Assembly: GCA_021158375.1 (NCBI GenBank)
Contig: JAGGUS010000233.1
Span: 1 to 6,555 of the forward strand
Length of the DNA stretch: 6,555 nucleotides
DNA from: Thermoprotei archaeon
Lineage (GTDB): Archaea; Thermoproteota; Thermoprotei; QMSL01; B3-G16
Direction: 5' to 3'
The position numbers and the translations under genes are program-made. A model generated the notes under the pieces. It had not been told where the DNA came from. It saw only the letters and a program-made list of their open reading frames with translations, and did no database searches. This document shows, in pieces, positions 1 to 5,666 of the stretch (within the stretch, counting starts at the first letter, position 1; each line of letters starts with the position of its first letter).

Positions 1-50
1 GGCTTATTCCTTACTGGCTTTCCGCCAAGAATTGCTGGTTTCTCAGACAT
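1..50 (-). CDS. DegT/DnrJ/EryC1/StrS-family aminotransferase, N-terminal fragment (runs off left edge)
   Basis: Only the first 16 codons are inside the window. They read MSEKPAILGGKPVRNK, which matches the characteristic opening of DegT/DnrJ/EryC1/StrS PLP-dependent sugar aminotransferases (an AI-GG-PVR signature close to the N-terminus). Members of the family transfer an amino group to keto-sugars, usually nucleotide-linked, and are cytoplasmic. I chose the ATG at 50-48 because an AGGTGA Shine-Dalgarno site (61-56) sits 5 nt ahead of it; an in-frame ATG at 56-54 would add two residues (MS) and overlaps the upstream stop as TGATG. The gene directly follows a Gfo/Idh/MocA oxidoreductase with essentially no gap, so the two are very probably co-transcribed and translationally coupled: a dehydrogenase making a keto-sugar that an aminotransferase could use is a plausible pairing. 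The PLP lysine and substrate-specificity residues lie outside the window, so the substrate cannot be assigned. Confidence 0.72.
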   Translation of the reverse strand, partial: MSEKPAILGGKPVRNK

Positions 51-55
51 AGACA

Positions 56-61
56 TCACCT
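56..61 (-). promoter_or_regulatory. Shine-Dalgarno AGGTGA for the aminotransferase
   Basis: On the minus strand AGGTGA overlaps the end of the oxidoreductase gene, including its TGA stop, and lies 5 nt before the ATG at 50-48. It matches the archaeal anti-Shine-Dalgarno core (GGTGA) and is what decides the start of the aminotransferase in favour of the second ATG. Confidence 0.55.
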
Positions 62-1135
62 TAACTCACTTATATTTACGGGTCTTCCCAATTCTAAGGA
101 TTTATATGCCGCTATAACTACTTCAAGGGCTTTTCTACCATCATCTCCAGTGATTGGTACCTCTTTACCAGATAGTATCGCTTCGGCTACAGCCTCTATA
201 TATTTTTGTCGTGGATTTACCTTCTCTAAGGCTATCTCATTCCATTTATCACCCTTTAAGCGAAACTTCTCGTTATCCTCAGTGACGTATACTAAGAGGG
301 GATCACTTAAAATTATCTGGCCTCTATCGCCCAGGATCCTATCTTGAGCCATTCTAAAAGGCCCTATTCCGCCCTTAGCACAGGATGATGCGACTATGCT
401 GCCTACAGCCTTATTGGAATATCTAAGGGAGACTACAATGCAGTCCTCAACTTCTACAGGAGTGGCTAAAGTGTCGTATTCGCTATAAACACGAATGACT
501 TCAAGGCCTGTAACATATCTCAAATAGTCTATATTGTGAATTACGTTCATTATTAGAACGCCGCCACCAGCCCTCTTCTTATATGCCCTCCAGTTATTCT
601 TTACTCGACCAGTATAGCCTCCCTCCCAATAGCTACTAGGCTTATCTAACAAAGTCCAAGTGTGAACGCCTATTATGTTACCTATTACATTAGCATCTAT
701 GAGCTCCTTTGCCTTAACAACGGGAGGACTATATCTTAACACAAAGCATACAGAAAGTTTTACTCCTGCCTTTCTACACGCTTCTATCATACGATCTGCA
801 TCTTCTAAATTCGTTGCAATGGGCTTTTCGACTAAAACATGCTTACCAGCTTCAGCAGCTTTAATCGTTAGGTCAGCATGAGTATCATGCGGAGTAGCTA
901 TGTAAACAGCATCTATATCGGACTTGAGCACTTCATCTAGGTCAGTAGTGTAAGGGACATTATATTTCATACCTAAATCTTTAGCTAAGTATTCACGAAT
1001 GTCCATTACAATACCTATTTCAGCATTCTTGGCAAGATGAATGGCCTTAGCTGTCTGAACAGCTATTTCGCCACAACCGATTATACCTATCTTCAATCGC
1101 TCGCCTATAATATTCACCTCAGATAATGATAGCAT
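56..1135 (-). CDS. Gfo/Idh/MocA-family NAD(P)-dependent oxidoreductase
   Basis: A 359-residue cytoplasmic dehydrogenase of the Gfo/Idh/MocA family, which oxidises or reduces a ring hydroxyl of sugars, inositols or sugar-nucleotides with NAD(P). The Rossmann domain begins with KIGIIGCGEIA at about residues 15-25 (dinucleotide motif G20-x-G22-x-x-A25), the family EKP motif is at 103-105 (VLVEKPIATN), and the C-terminal substrate domain carries GGGVLIMNVIHNID at 190-203. In that motif the conserved histidine is H200, but the place usually holding the catalytic Asp (four before the His) is M196. Length is normal for the family. The annotated ATG at 1135 adds about 13 residues before the Rossmann strand; a TTG at 1096-1094 (residue 14) would give a compact MKIGIIGCG start and has a weak AGGCGA site ahead of it, so the true start is uncertain. 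It lies 45 bp after the MNT gene and overlaps the following aminotransferase gene, suggesting an oxidoreductase-aminotransferase sugar-processing pair. The exact substrate cannot be read from sequence. Confidence 0.9.
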   Translation of the reverse strand: MLSLSEVNIIGERLKIGIIGCGEIAVQTAKAIHLAKNAEIGIVMDIREYLAKDLGMKYNVPYTTDLDEVLKSDIDAVYIATPHDTHADLTIKAAEAGKHVLVEKPIATNLEDADRMIEACRKAGVKLSVCFVLRYSPPVVKAKELIDANVIGNIIGVHTWTLLDKPSSYWEGGYTGRVKNNWRAYKKRAGGGVLIMNVIHNIDYLRYVTGLEVIRVYSEYDTLATPVEVEDCIVVSLRYSNKAVGSIVASSCAKGGIGPFRMAQDRILGDRGQIILSDPLLVYVTEDNEKFRLKGDKWNEIALEKVNPRQKYIEAVAEAILSGKEVPITGDDGRKALEVVIAAYKSLELGRPVNISELR

Positions 1136-1159
1136 GTTTAACGAATTAAGGATAGCGAC

Positions 1160-1170
1160 ATATTATTGAA
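1160..1170 (-). promoter_or_regulatory. Possible TATA box for the oxidoreductase gene
   Basis: In the 45-bp gap between the MNT stop (1182) and the oxidoreductase ATG (1135) the minus strand reads TTCAATAATAT, centred about 30 nt before the ATG. This would give a leaderless or nearly leaderless transcript. The match to an archaeal TATA box is weak, and read-through from the toxin-antitoxin pair is equally possible. Confidence 0.25.
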
Positions 1171-1181
1171 CTTGAAATCCA

Positions 1182-1592
1182 TCAGAAATAGGTAGTAATC
1201 ATAGCACGTTTTTCTTGGTCTTTCCATAACTTAAGGTAATTGAAGTAAAAGTATTCATAAAGATCAGGTATATTCCTTGCATATATAACCTTGTGATTTT
1301 TTATTATGGATATCTGAATGTACAGAGGGAGGAGTTCAAAGATTCTAAGGTCGTATCTACTAAAATCAAGATCCACTTCACGCCAGGCACTTCTTATAAG
1401 CATTATCCCCTTCTTAGTATTAGTCTTCACTTCTGGGACAACTAGGCATAGATCTATATCAGAACGAGGAGTCATATTGCCTCTCACATATGAACCGTAG
1501 ATGAGGAGGGCTTCTACTTCATTATGCCTCTTGATATAATCTTTAAATGCACATCTTATGGTCTCAATTAGCTTCCCTTCTTCTTTAGCCAT
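1182..1592 (-). CDS. mntA: MNT-domain nucleotidyltransferase, antitoxin of a HEPN/MNT (HepT-MntA) pair
   Basis: A 136-residue minimal nucleotidyltransferase. The catalytic signature GSX10DXD is complete: G33-S34, then exactly ten residues, then D45-I-D47 (GSYVRGNMTPRSDID). A third acidic position is likely D74 in REVDLDF, as in other pol-beta-type nucleotidyltransferases. In characterised HepT-MntA systems the MntA protein transfers AMP units to the tyrosine of the HEPN RX4HXY motif and so silences the toxin; with all key residues present, this copy should be active by analogy. Its length matches known MntA antitoxins. The start ATG (1592) lies inside the 3' end of the HEPN gene (25-bp overlap) and has an internal GGTGA Shine-Dalgarno site (1601-1597) 4 nt upstream, so it is probably translated from the same message. 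No DNA-binding domain or membrane segment is visible. An alternative reading as a stand-alone nucleotidyltransferase is unlikely given its neighbour. Confidence 0.9.
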   Translation of the reverse strand: MAKEEGKLIETIRCAFKDYIKRHNEVEALLIYGSYVRGNMTPRSDIDLCLVVPEVKTNTKKGIMLIRSAWREVDLDFSRYDLRIFELLPLYIQISIIKNHKVIYARNIPDLYEYFYFNYLKLWKDQEKRAMITTYF

Positions 1593-2008
1593 GCTCTCAC
1601 CACTTTGAGAAAGGAGTAGATAGCAACCTTTAATTCTGATATACTTTCGTATGCTAATTCATCATCAACACCATTATACTTATGAACTATAACGTTTCTT
1701 AAACCATTTAGCTCTCTTAGTTGATTATACAAGTCATCTCCTAATATTCCTATATCCCTTAATTTACCTATATTTGTATAATCATCGTGAACAGGAAGGC
1801 CTTCATCCCTAAGCATCATAGCTACTAAATCCATTATACAGTCGACAACTTCTTGAATTATCTTATATACAGCTTTCCTCGTCTTCACATCAGCTATGAA
1901 TTCCTTTACGTCTTGTGGAAACCATTCTTCAAAAAGACGCATATCCTCTACTATAAAATGGATCTTGTCTTCATAACGGTTTATCCTGTCTGCAGGAAGT
2001 TTCATCAT
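1568..2008 (-). CDS. hepT: HEPN-domain ribonuclease toxin (HepT/DUF86-like)
   Basis: A 146-residue, mostly helical HEPN-domain protein. The diagnostic RX4HXY motif is intact at 104-111 (RNVIVHKY: R104, H109, Y111). In studied homologues the R and H form the RNase site across a dimer, and the Tyr is the residue AMPylated by the MNT antitoxin. Residues about 44-70 (helix with KIIQEVVDCIMDLVAMML) resemble the conserved first long helix of the family, and KLRDIGIL at 82-89 the usual segment before the active-site helix. Size is close to known HepT proteins (about 130-145 aa). The gene is first in the pair and overlaps the MNT gene by 25 bp. ATG codons occur at 2008 and 2005, and a TATA-like box lies about 27 nt upstream, so a leaderless message is likely. 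The RNA target cannot be deduced; some homologues attack tRNA. Confidence 0.9.
   Translation of the reverse strand: MMKLPADRINRYEDKIHFIVEDMRLFEEWFPQDVKEFIADVKTRKAVYKIIQEVVDCIMDLVAMMLRDEGLPVHDDYTNIGKLRDIGILGDDLYNQLRELNGLRNVIVHKYNGVDDELAYESISELKVAIYSFLKVVRAWLKKKGS
1597..1601 (-). promoter_or_regulatory. Internal Shine-Dalgarno GGTGA for the MNT antitoxin
   Basis: GGTGA on the minus strand, embedded in the last codons of the HEPN gene, 4 nt before the MNT ATG (1592). It supports that start and independent re-initiation of antitoxin translation on the shared transcript. Confidence 0.55.
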
Positions 2009-2029
2009 ATAAAAGCAGTAATTCCTAGT

Positions 2030-2043
2030 TATTTTTATTAATC
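2030..2043 (-). promoter_or_regulatory. TATA-like promoter of the HEPN/MNT operon
   Basis: The minus strand reads GATTAATAAAAATA, centred about 28 nt before the HEPN ATG at 2008. That spacing puts the transcription start at or within a few bases of the start codon, as in leaderless archaeal messages, and there is no Shine-Dalgarno site before this ATG. The box overlaps the region used by the divergent methyltransferase promoter, so the two transcription units may compete or share a regulator. Confidence 0.45.
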
Positions 2044-2044
2044 G

Positions 2045-2070
2045 TTTAATAGCGTTTCGTTTTAAATAAA
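2045..2070 (+). promoter_or_regulatory. Candidate TATA boxes of the methyltransferase gene
   Basis: Two TATA-like stretches precede the ATG at 2085: TTTAATA (2045-2051), which would start transcription around 2075 and leave a roughly 10-nt leader holding AAGGA (2077-2081), and TTTTAAATAAA (2060-2070), which is the better box but sits rather close to the ATG (about 20 nt). Three copies of CGTTT (2043, 2053, 2058) lie among them. Which box is used cannot be decided by eye. Confidence 0.4.
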
Positions 2071-2084
2071 TATCTTAAGGAATT

Positions 2085-2816
2085 ATGTATCTTAAAGATC
2101 AGATTGAGCGAATAGTACTTTTCAACATAGCTAGGGGTAGCTTCAGATTAGCTGATAATATAACTAGAGCTTTTGCTTATAGGGTATACAGGGAGGTTAT
2201 TGCGAAACTTTCTGATAACGAGATATTTGAATTAATAGATGCTGTAACTGGAGGATTAGGATATAAAGGAAAAGAGTTAGATCCGATAAGGATGTCGTAT
2301 TGCGGATCAATAATCGCATGGCCTGAAGCAATTCCTTCAGGAGGAAGAGTTCTTGAAATAGGAACGGGAATAGGAAGGACATGTTATGTAGCAACTAATT
2401 GGGCTAAACCATCACTATATGTGACAGTAGATAATTCTCCTATAATTTTAGCTATAGCTCTTTATAGAAACCCTATATCAGCCTATCAGGAAGCTCTGCA
2501 TAAGGAAGTAGTTAAGATAAATCTATGCGATGCTATAAAGATAGTGAACGTAATGAGGGGGATAATTAAGTTTGATCATATAATACATGATGGGGGACCT
2601 AATCCTCAAAGAAATCCGCGTCTCTTCAACAAAGAGTTCTTAAGAAGCTTATACAACCTATTAAGGGAGGGAGGTACACTATCGCTTTTCGTAGGGAGAC
2701 ATAAGGGCTGGCAGGATAAGCTCTTTACAACGCTTAGAGAATTGGGTTTTGAAGTTCATAGCGTTAGCTTTCCAGATACTCCAGTACTAGTGTTTCATGC
2801 CAAGAAGAAAGCTTAG
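2085..2816 (+). CDS. Class I SAM-dependent methyltransferase, resembling COG2521 archaeal methyltransferases
   Basis: A 243-residue soluble protein with a Rossmann-type SAM-binding core behind an approximately 85-residue helical N-terminal part. Motif I is RVLEIGTGIGRT (88-99; E91, G93, G95, G97), the acidic residue for the ribose hydroxyls is D116 in VTVDNSP, D149 probably contacts the adenine side, the motif IV region is FDHIIHDGGPNPQ (163-175), and LREGGTLSLFVG (193-204) is the typical post-motif strand. The DHIIHDGGP segment followed by an EFL-LY-LL-GG pattern resembles the archaeal COG2521 group (predicted methyltransferases, spermidine-synthase-like fold); that family placement is from memory of the pattern. 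There is no DPPY/NPPY, which argues against a DNA amino-methyltransferase. The ATG is the only plausible start nearby; AAGGA 3 nt upstream is a poor ribosome site. It is divergent from the HEPN/MNT pair and 45 bp ahead of the alpha-mannosidase on the same strand. The methyl acceptor is unknown. Confidence 0.82.
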   Translation: MYLKDQIERIVLFNIARGSFRLADNITRAFAYRVYREVIAKLSDNEIFELIDAVTGGLGYKGKELDPIRMSYCGSIIAWPEAIPSGGRVLEIGTGIGRTCYVATNWAKPSLYVTVDNSPIILAIALYRNPISAYQEALHKEVVKINLCDAIKIVNVMRGIIKFDHIIHDGGPNPQRNPRLFNKEFLRSLYNLLREGGTLSLFVGRHKGWQDKLFTTLRELGFEVHSVSFPDTPVLVFHAKKKA

Positions 2817-2831
2817 ATAGGAACATTAGCC

Positions 2832-2847
2832 TTAAATTGTTTAAACA
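2832..2847 (+). promoter_or_regulatory. TATA-like box and palindrome ahead of the alpha-mannosidase gene
   Basis: In the 45-bp gap after the methyltransferase, TTAAAT (2832-2837) is centred about 27 nt before the GTG start at 2862, suiting a leaderless transcript; no Shine-Dalgarno site precedes the GTG. Immediately after it lies the perfect 10-bp palindrome TGTTTAAACA (2838-2847), which would sit between the TATA box and the transcription start and could be an operator, although AT-rich palindromes also arise by chance. Confidence 0.4.
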
Positions 2848-2861
2848 TTTATCACTCTAGC

Positions 2862-5594
2862 GTGAACGAGAAGCCATTACTCATACTAATATCACATACA
2901 CATTGGGATAGAGAGTGGTACTATACTTTCGAGAAATTCCGCTATAGGCTCGTGAAGTGCATTGATAATCTTTTAGATATATTAAGGAAGAAGCAGGACT
3001 TTCATTCTTTTATGCTGGATGGACAAGTAGCTCCTCTAGAGGACTACTTAGAAGTAAGACCGGAGAAAAAAGAAGAACTTAAGAAGTTTATAAACGAGGG
3101 AAAGATACTTATAGGTCCTTGGTACGTCCAACCAGACGAATTTCTAGTAAATGAAGAGTCACTTGTAAGGAACTTACTTTATGGTCGCTTAAAGGGAAGA
3201 GAATTTGGTCATATAATGAAAATAGGATATCTACCAGATACCTTTGGTCATACAGCTCAGCTACCACAAATCCTCAGGGGATTCGGTATAGATACCTTCG
3301 TATTCCATAGAGGTATAGGAGTCGAATTTGAGGAACTCGGAACTCCATTCATATGGAAATCGCCTGATGGTAGTGAGGTCATAGCGCTCTTCCTTTACGG
3401 AGGTTATTGTAATTTAGCTCAACTCCCTCCAGATGTTAAAGGAGCTGAAGAAATGATTCGCGGTCTCTACAATAGATGGAAGAAGTATATGAGAGCACCT
3501 GTCATACCTGGAATGGTAGGTTGTGATCATCACCTACCCAAAGATTATGTGCCTGATGTTGTTAAGGAACTTTCAAAAGCAGATTTACCTGTAGAGGTGA
3601 TGCAGGGCAATCTTGAAGATGTTGCTAACATCTTAAGACAATCAAAGGAGAAGTTGAAATCTTTTAAGGGAGAGTTATTGAGTAGTCATTACCATTGGGT
3701 ACTTTATGGAACATGGTCTACTAGAACTTATTTAAAGCAACTGAATTTTGATTGCGAGATTTTACTGCTTTACTACGTCGAGCCATTATGGACGTTAGCA
3801 TGGTTATTCGGTGCAGAATATCCAGAATCGGAGATATCAACCGCATGGAAGTATGTCCTGCTTTCACATCCACATGACTCAATATGTGGGTGTAGTGTAG
3901 ATGAAGTACACAAAGAAGTCGAGACGCGTCTCATTAAGGCTAGAGAGCTATGTCGCGAGCTGCTTTATTGTACTGGAAGAGGAGACATCTTATACTGGTA
4001 TCTAGGAGGGAGAGCTGGTTATCATTACAAGTGGCATGCCCTACCCTTAATAACGTCGAAGATAGACCTTACGTTCGCTGGAGATGGCCTATACGTAGTA
4101 GCGTTTAATACATTACCTTGGAGGAGAAAGACCTTAGTTAGAATGAAATTCAAACCTTATCAAATAACACCACTAATGCTTAGTGAAATTGCTAGAGTTG
4201 CATCAAAGAATGTTGCAGAAAGCGCACTTCAATTACTTAAACATGGTAAGACAATAAGTGTAGATTTCAGAAATGTTATTCTAAAGGATCCAGCAGGTAA
4301 TATAATACCATGTCAAGTAAGGGAATTTGAAGACGGATCTATCGAGGTAACGTGGATTGATGAACTGCCTCCTCTTGGATTCAAATCATACTCTGTAATT
4401 AAAGGAGAGTATAAGGACCATGAAGAGGCATTAAAAGCAGGAGAACACTTTATAGAAAACGATTACCTGAGAGTGGAGTTCGATATTGAAAGAGGAGGAG
4501 CACTAAGAATTCTTGACAAGAGGACAGGGGAAGTTTATGAGGGCTTAGCCGTATTAGAGGACGGAGGCGATATTGGCGATGAATACGATTACTCACCTCC
4601 TGAGCATGATAAAATAATTAGAAGCGATAACATAAAGGCCTCATTAGAGCTCATAGAGCAAGGTCCTGTTTACTTATGTGCTAAAGTGAGCTATACTATG
4701 AAGATCCCGAAATCTGCATCAGAAAATAGGAAGTCTAGGAGTGAAGAGGAAATCGATATTCCAGTAGACTTATACGTAACCTTATATAGAGGGATCCCAC
4801 GCGTAGATTTAAGAATAGTAATTGATAATAGAGCCGAAGACCATAGGCTTAGGATAGTATTCCCAACGGGAGTTAAAACGAAGAAGCACTATGCTAAGAC
4901 GCACTACATGATAATAGAGAGGCCTAACGAATCGCCTCATTACTACTTACATGGGACCTCTAAAGTCCCTATAAAGACATATCCTACTAGATCGTGGGTA
5001 AGCATAAATGATGATAAGAGGGGACTCTGTATAGTAGCTAAAGGTTTACATGAATACGAAATTAGGGAGAACAAGAATGGAGCGGAGATAATATTCACCC
5101 TTTTAAGATGCGTCGGCTGGCTTTCAAGAGGGGATCTCCTCACAAGACCTGGACATGCTGGCCCCTACATCAATACACCTGATGCACAGTGTCTTGGAAT
5201 TAGGAGCTTCGAGCTATCTATAATACCCTATTCGGGTTCCTTATACGAAGCTGGTGTACATAAACTAGCCTTAGAGTATATAGTTCCAGGAATAGCTCAT
5301 GAAGATATATCTCATAAAGGAGAGCTTCCACCGCAATATTCATTGTTAGAGGTAGAGGGCGATCCCATACTATTCTCGACGTTTAAGAGAGGAATTGACG
5401 GAAAGAGTATCATACTGAGGATCTATAATCCTTCACCACATACTACTAAGGCGAGGATTACTCTACATAAGAGACCACACAGGTTATTAAGAGCCAGGCT
5501 TGATGAGGAAGATATCACTGAACTCGAAATAAAGCCCACAGTAGAAATACCTTTAAAACCTTACAGAATTGAGACGATCAAAATTTTATTCTAG
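2862..5594 (+). CDS. Glycoside hydrolase family 38 alpha-mannosidase
   Basis: A 910-residue, Zn-dependent retaining alpha-mannosidase with no signal peptide or membrane segment, hence cytoplasmic. The GH38 signature motifs are all present: ISHTHWDREWY (10-20; metal ligands H14 and D16), GYLPDTFGH (122-130; D126 is both metal ligand and catalytic nucleophile), and LLSHPHDSICGCSVDEVH (333-350; H338 as the last metal ligand). CDHHLP at 221-226 is in the region expected to supply the acid/base, D222 being a candidate. Catalytic domain about 5-265, helical middle domain about 280-370, then the C-terminal beta-sandwich region with IENDYLRVEFD (531-541), GGDIGDEYDYSPP (568-580) and RPGHAGP farther on. 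Length is normal for the bacterial/archaeal branch, which includes E. coli MngB (mannosylglycerate hydrolase) and a Sulfolobus alpha-mannosidase acting on mannosylated glycans; either activity is possible. The GTG start directly precedes the catalytic strand and no other start fits. It lies between a methyltransferase and a UroD/MtaA homologue on the same strand. Confidence 0.95.
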   Translation: MNEKPLLILISHTHWDREWYYTFEKFRYRLVKCIDNLLDILRKKQDFHSFMLDGQVAPLEDYLEVRPEKKEELKKFINEGKILIGPWYVQPDEFLVNEESLVRNLLYGRLKGREFGHIMKIGYLPDTFGHTAQLPQILRGFGIDTFVFHRGIGVEFEELGTPFIWKSPDGSEVIALFLYGGYCNLAQLPPDVKGAEEMIRGLYNRWKKYMRAPVIPGMVGCDHHLPKDYVPDVVKELSKADLPVEVMQGNLEDVANILRQSKEKLKSFKGELLSSHYHWVLYGTWSTRTYLKQLNFDCEILLLYYVEPLWTLAWLFGAEYPESEISTAWKYVLLSHPHDSICGCSVDEVHKEVETRLIKARELCRELLYCTGRGDILYWYLGGRAGYHYKWHALPLITSKIDLTFAGDGLYVVAFNTLPWRRKTLVRMKFKPYQITPLMLSEIARVASKNVAESALQLLKHGKTISVDFRNVILKDPAGNIIPCQVREFEDGSIEVTWIDELPPLGFKSYSVIKGEYKDHEEALKAGEHFIENDYLRVEFDIERGGALRILDKRTGEVYEGLAVLEDGGDIGDEYDYSPPEHDKIIRSDNIKASLELIEQGPVYLCAKVSYTMKIPKSASENRKSRSEEEIDIPVDLYVTLYRGIPRVDLRIVIDNRAEDHRLRIVFPTGVKTKKHYAKTHYMIIERPNESPHYYLHGTSKVPIKTYPTRSWVSINDDKRGLCIVAKGLHEYEIRENKNGAEIIFTLLRCVGWLSRGDLLTRPGHAGPYINTPDAQCLGIRSFELSIIPYSGSLYEAGVHKLALEYIVPGIAHEDISHKGELPPQYSLLEVEGDPILFSTFKRGIDGKSIILRIYNPSPHTTKARITLHKRPHRLLRARLDEEDITELEIKPTVEIPLKPYRIETIKILF

Positions 5595-5605
5595 CTCTAA
5601 ACTCT

Positions 5606-5615
5606 ATTTTTAATT
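5606..5615 (+). promoter_or_regulatory. T-rich element: possible alpha-mannosidase terminator and TATA box for the next gene
   Basis: ATTTTTAATT lies 12 nt after the alpha-mannosidase stop. Its run of five T residues (5607-5611) without a stem-loop resembles archaeal U-run terminators, and the same stretch reads as a TATA-like box whose predicted start, about 5636, would leave a roughly 30-nt leader containing GAGGTAA before the UroD-like ATG. Both roles are possible and cannot be separated by eye. Confidence 0.35.
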
Positions 5616-5625
5616 AGCTCAAGAG

Positions 5626-5658
5626 ATGGCTAAGAAGCATTGGAATGCGATGAGGTAA
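5626..5658 (+). other. Possible 10-codon leader ORF
   Basis: ATG to TAA encoding MAKKHWNAMR, ending 8 nt before the ATG of the UroD-like gene, with the stop overlapping that gene's Shine-Dalgarno site (GAGGTAA). If transcription starts upstream of it (read-through from the mannosidase) it could be translated and couple to the main gene. If the TATA-like element at 5606-5615 is used, the start of this ORF would not be transcribed. It may be chance. Confidence 0.15.
5652..5658 (+). promoter_or_regulatory. Shine-Dalgarno GAGGTAA for the UroD-like gene
   Basis: GAGGTAA is 8 nt before the ATG at 5667 and fixes that start. It is the clearest ribosome site on the plus strand of this window and contrasts with the apparently leaderless alpha-mannosidase gene before it. 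Confidence 0.55.
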
Positions 5659-5666
5659 TAATATAT

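Noticed and set aside
150..881. Plus-strand frames of 65 and 68 codons across the oxidoreductase gene
   Set aside because: They are mirror frames of the Gfo/Idh/MocA gene, whose Rossmann and EKP motifs are clear; no ribosome site or family similarity.
1182..2816. A restriction-modification or defence cassette made from the methyltransferase plus HEPN/MNT genes
   Set aside because: The methyltransferase lacks DPPY/NPPY or cytosine-methylase motifs, no restriction endonuclease or specificity subunit is present, and the genes are divergent rather than in one operon.
3921..3932. Perfect 12-bp palindrome GAGACGCGTCTC inside the mannosidase gene
   Set aside because: It lies in the middle of a well-supported coding region (residues around ETRL) with no other sign of a site; best explained by codon content and chance.
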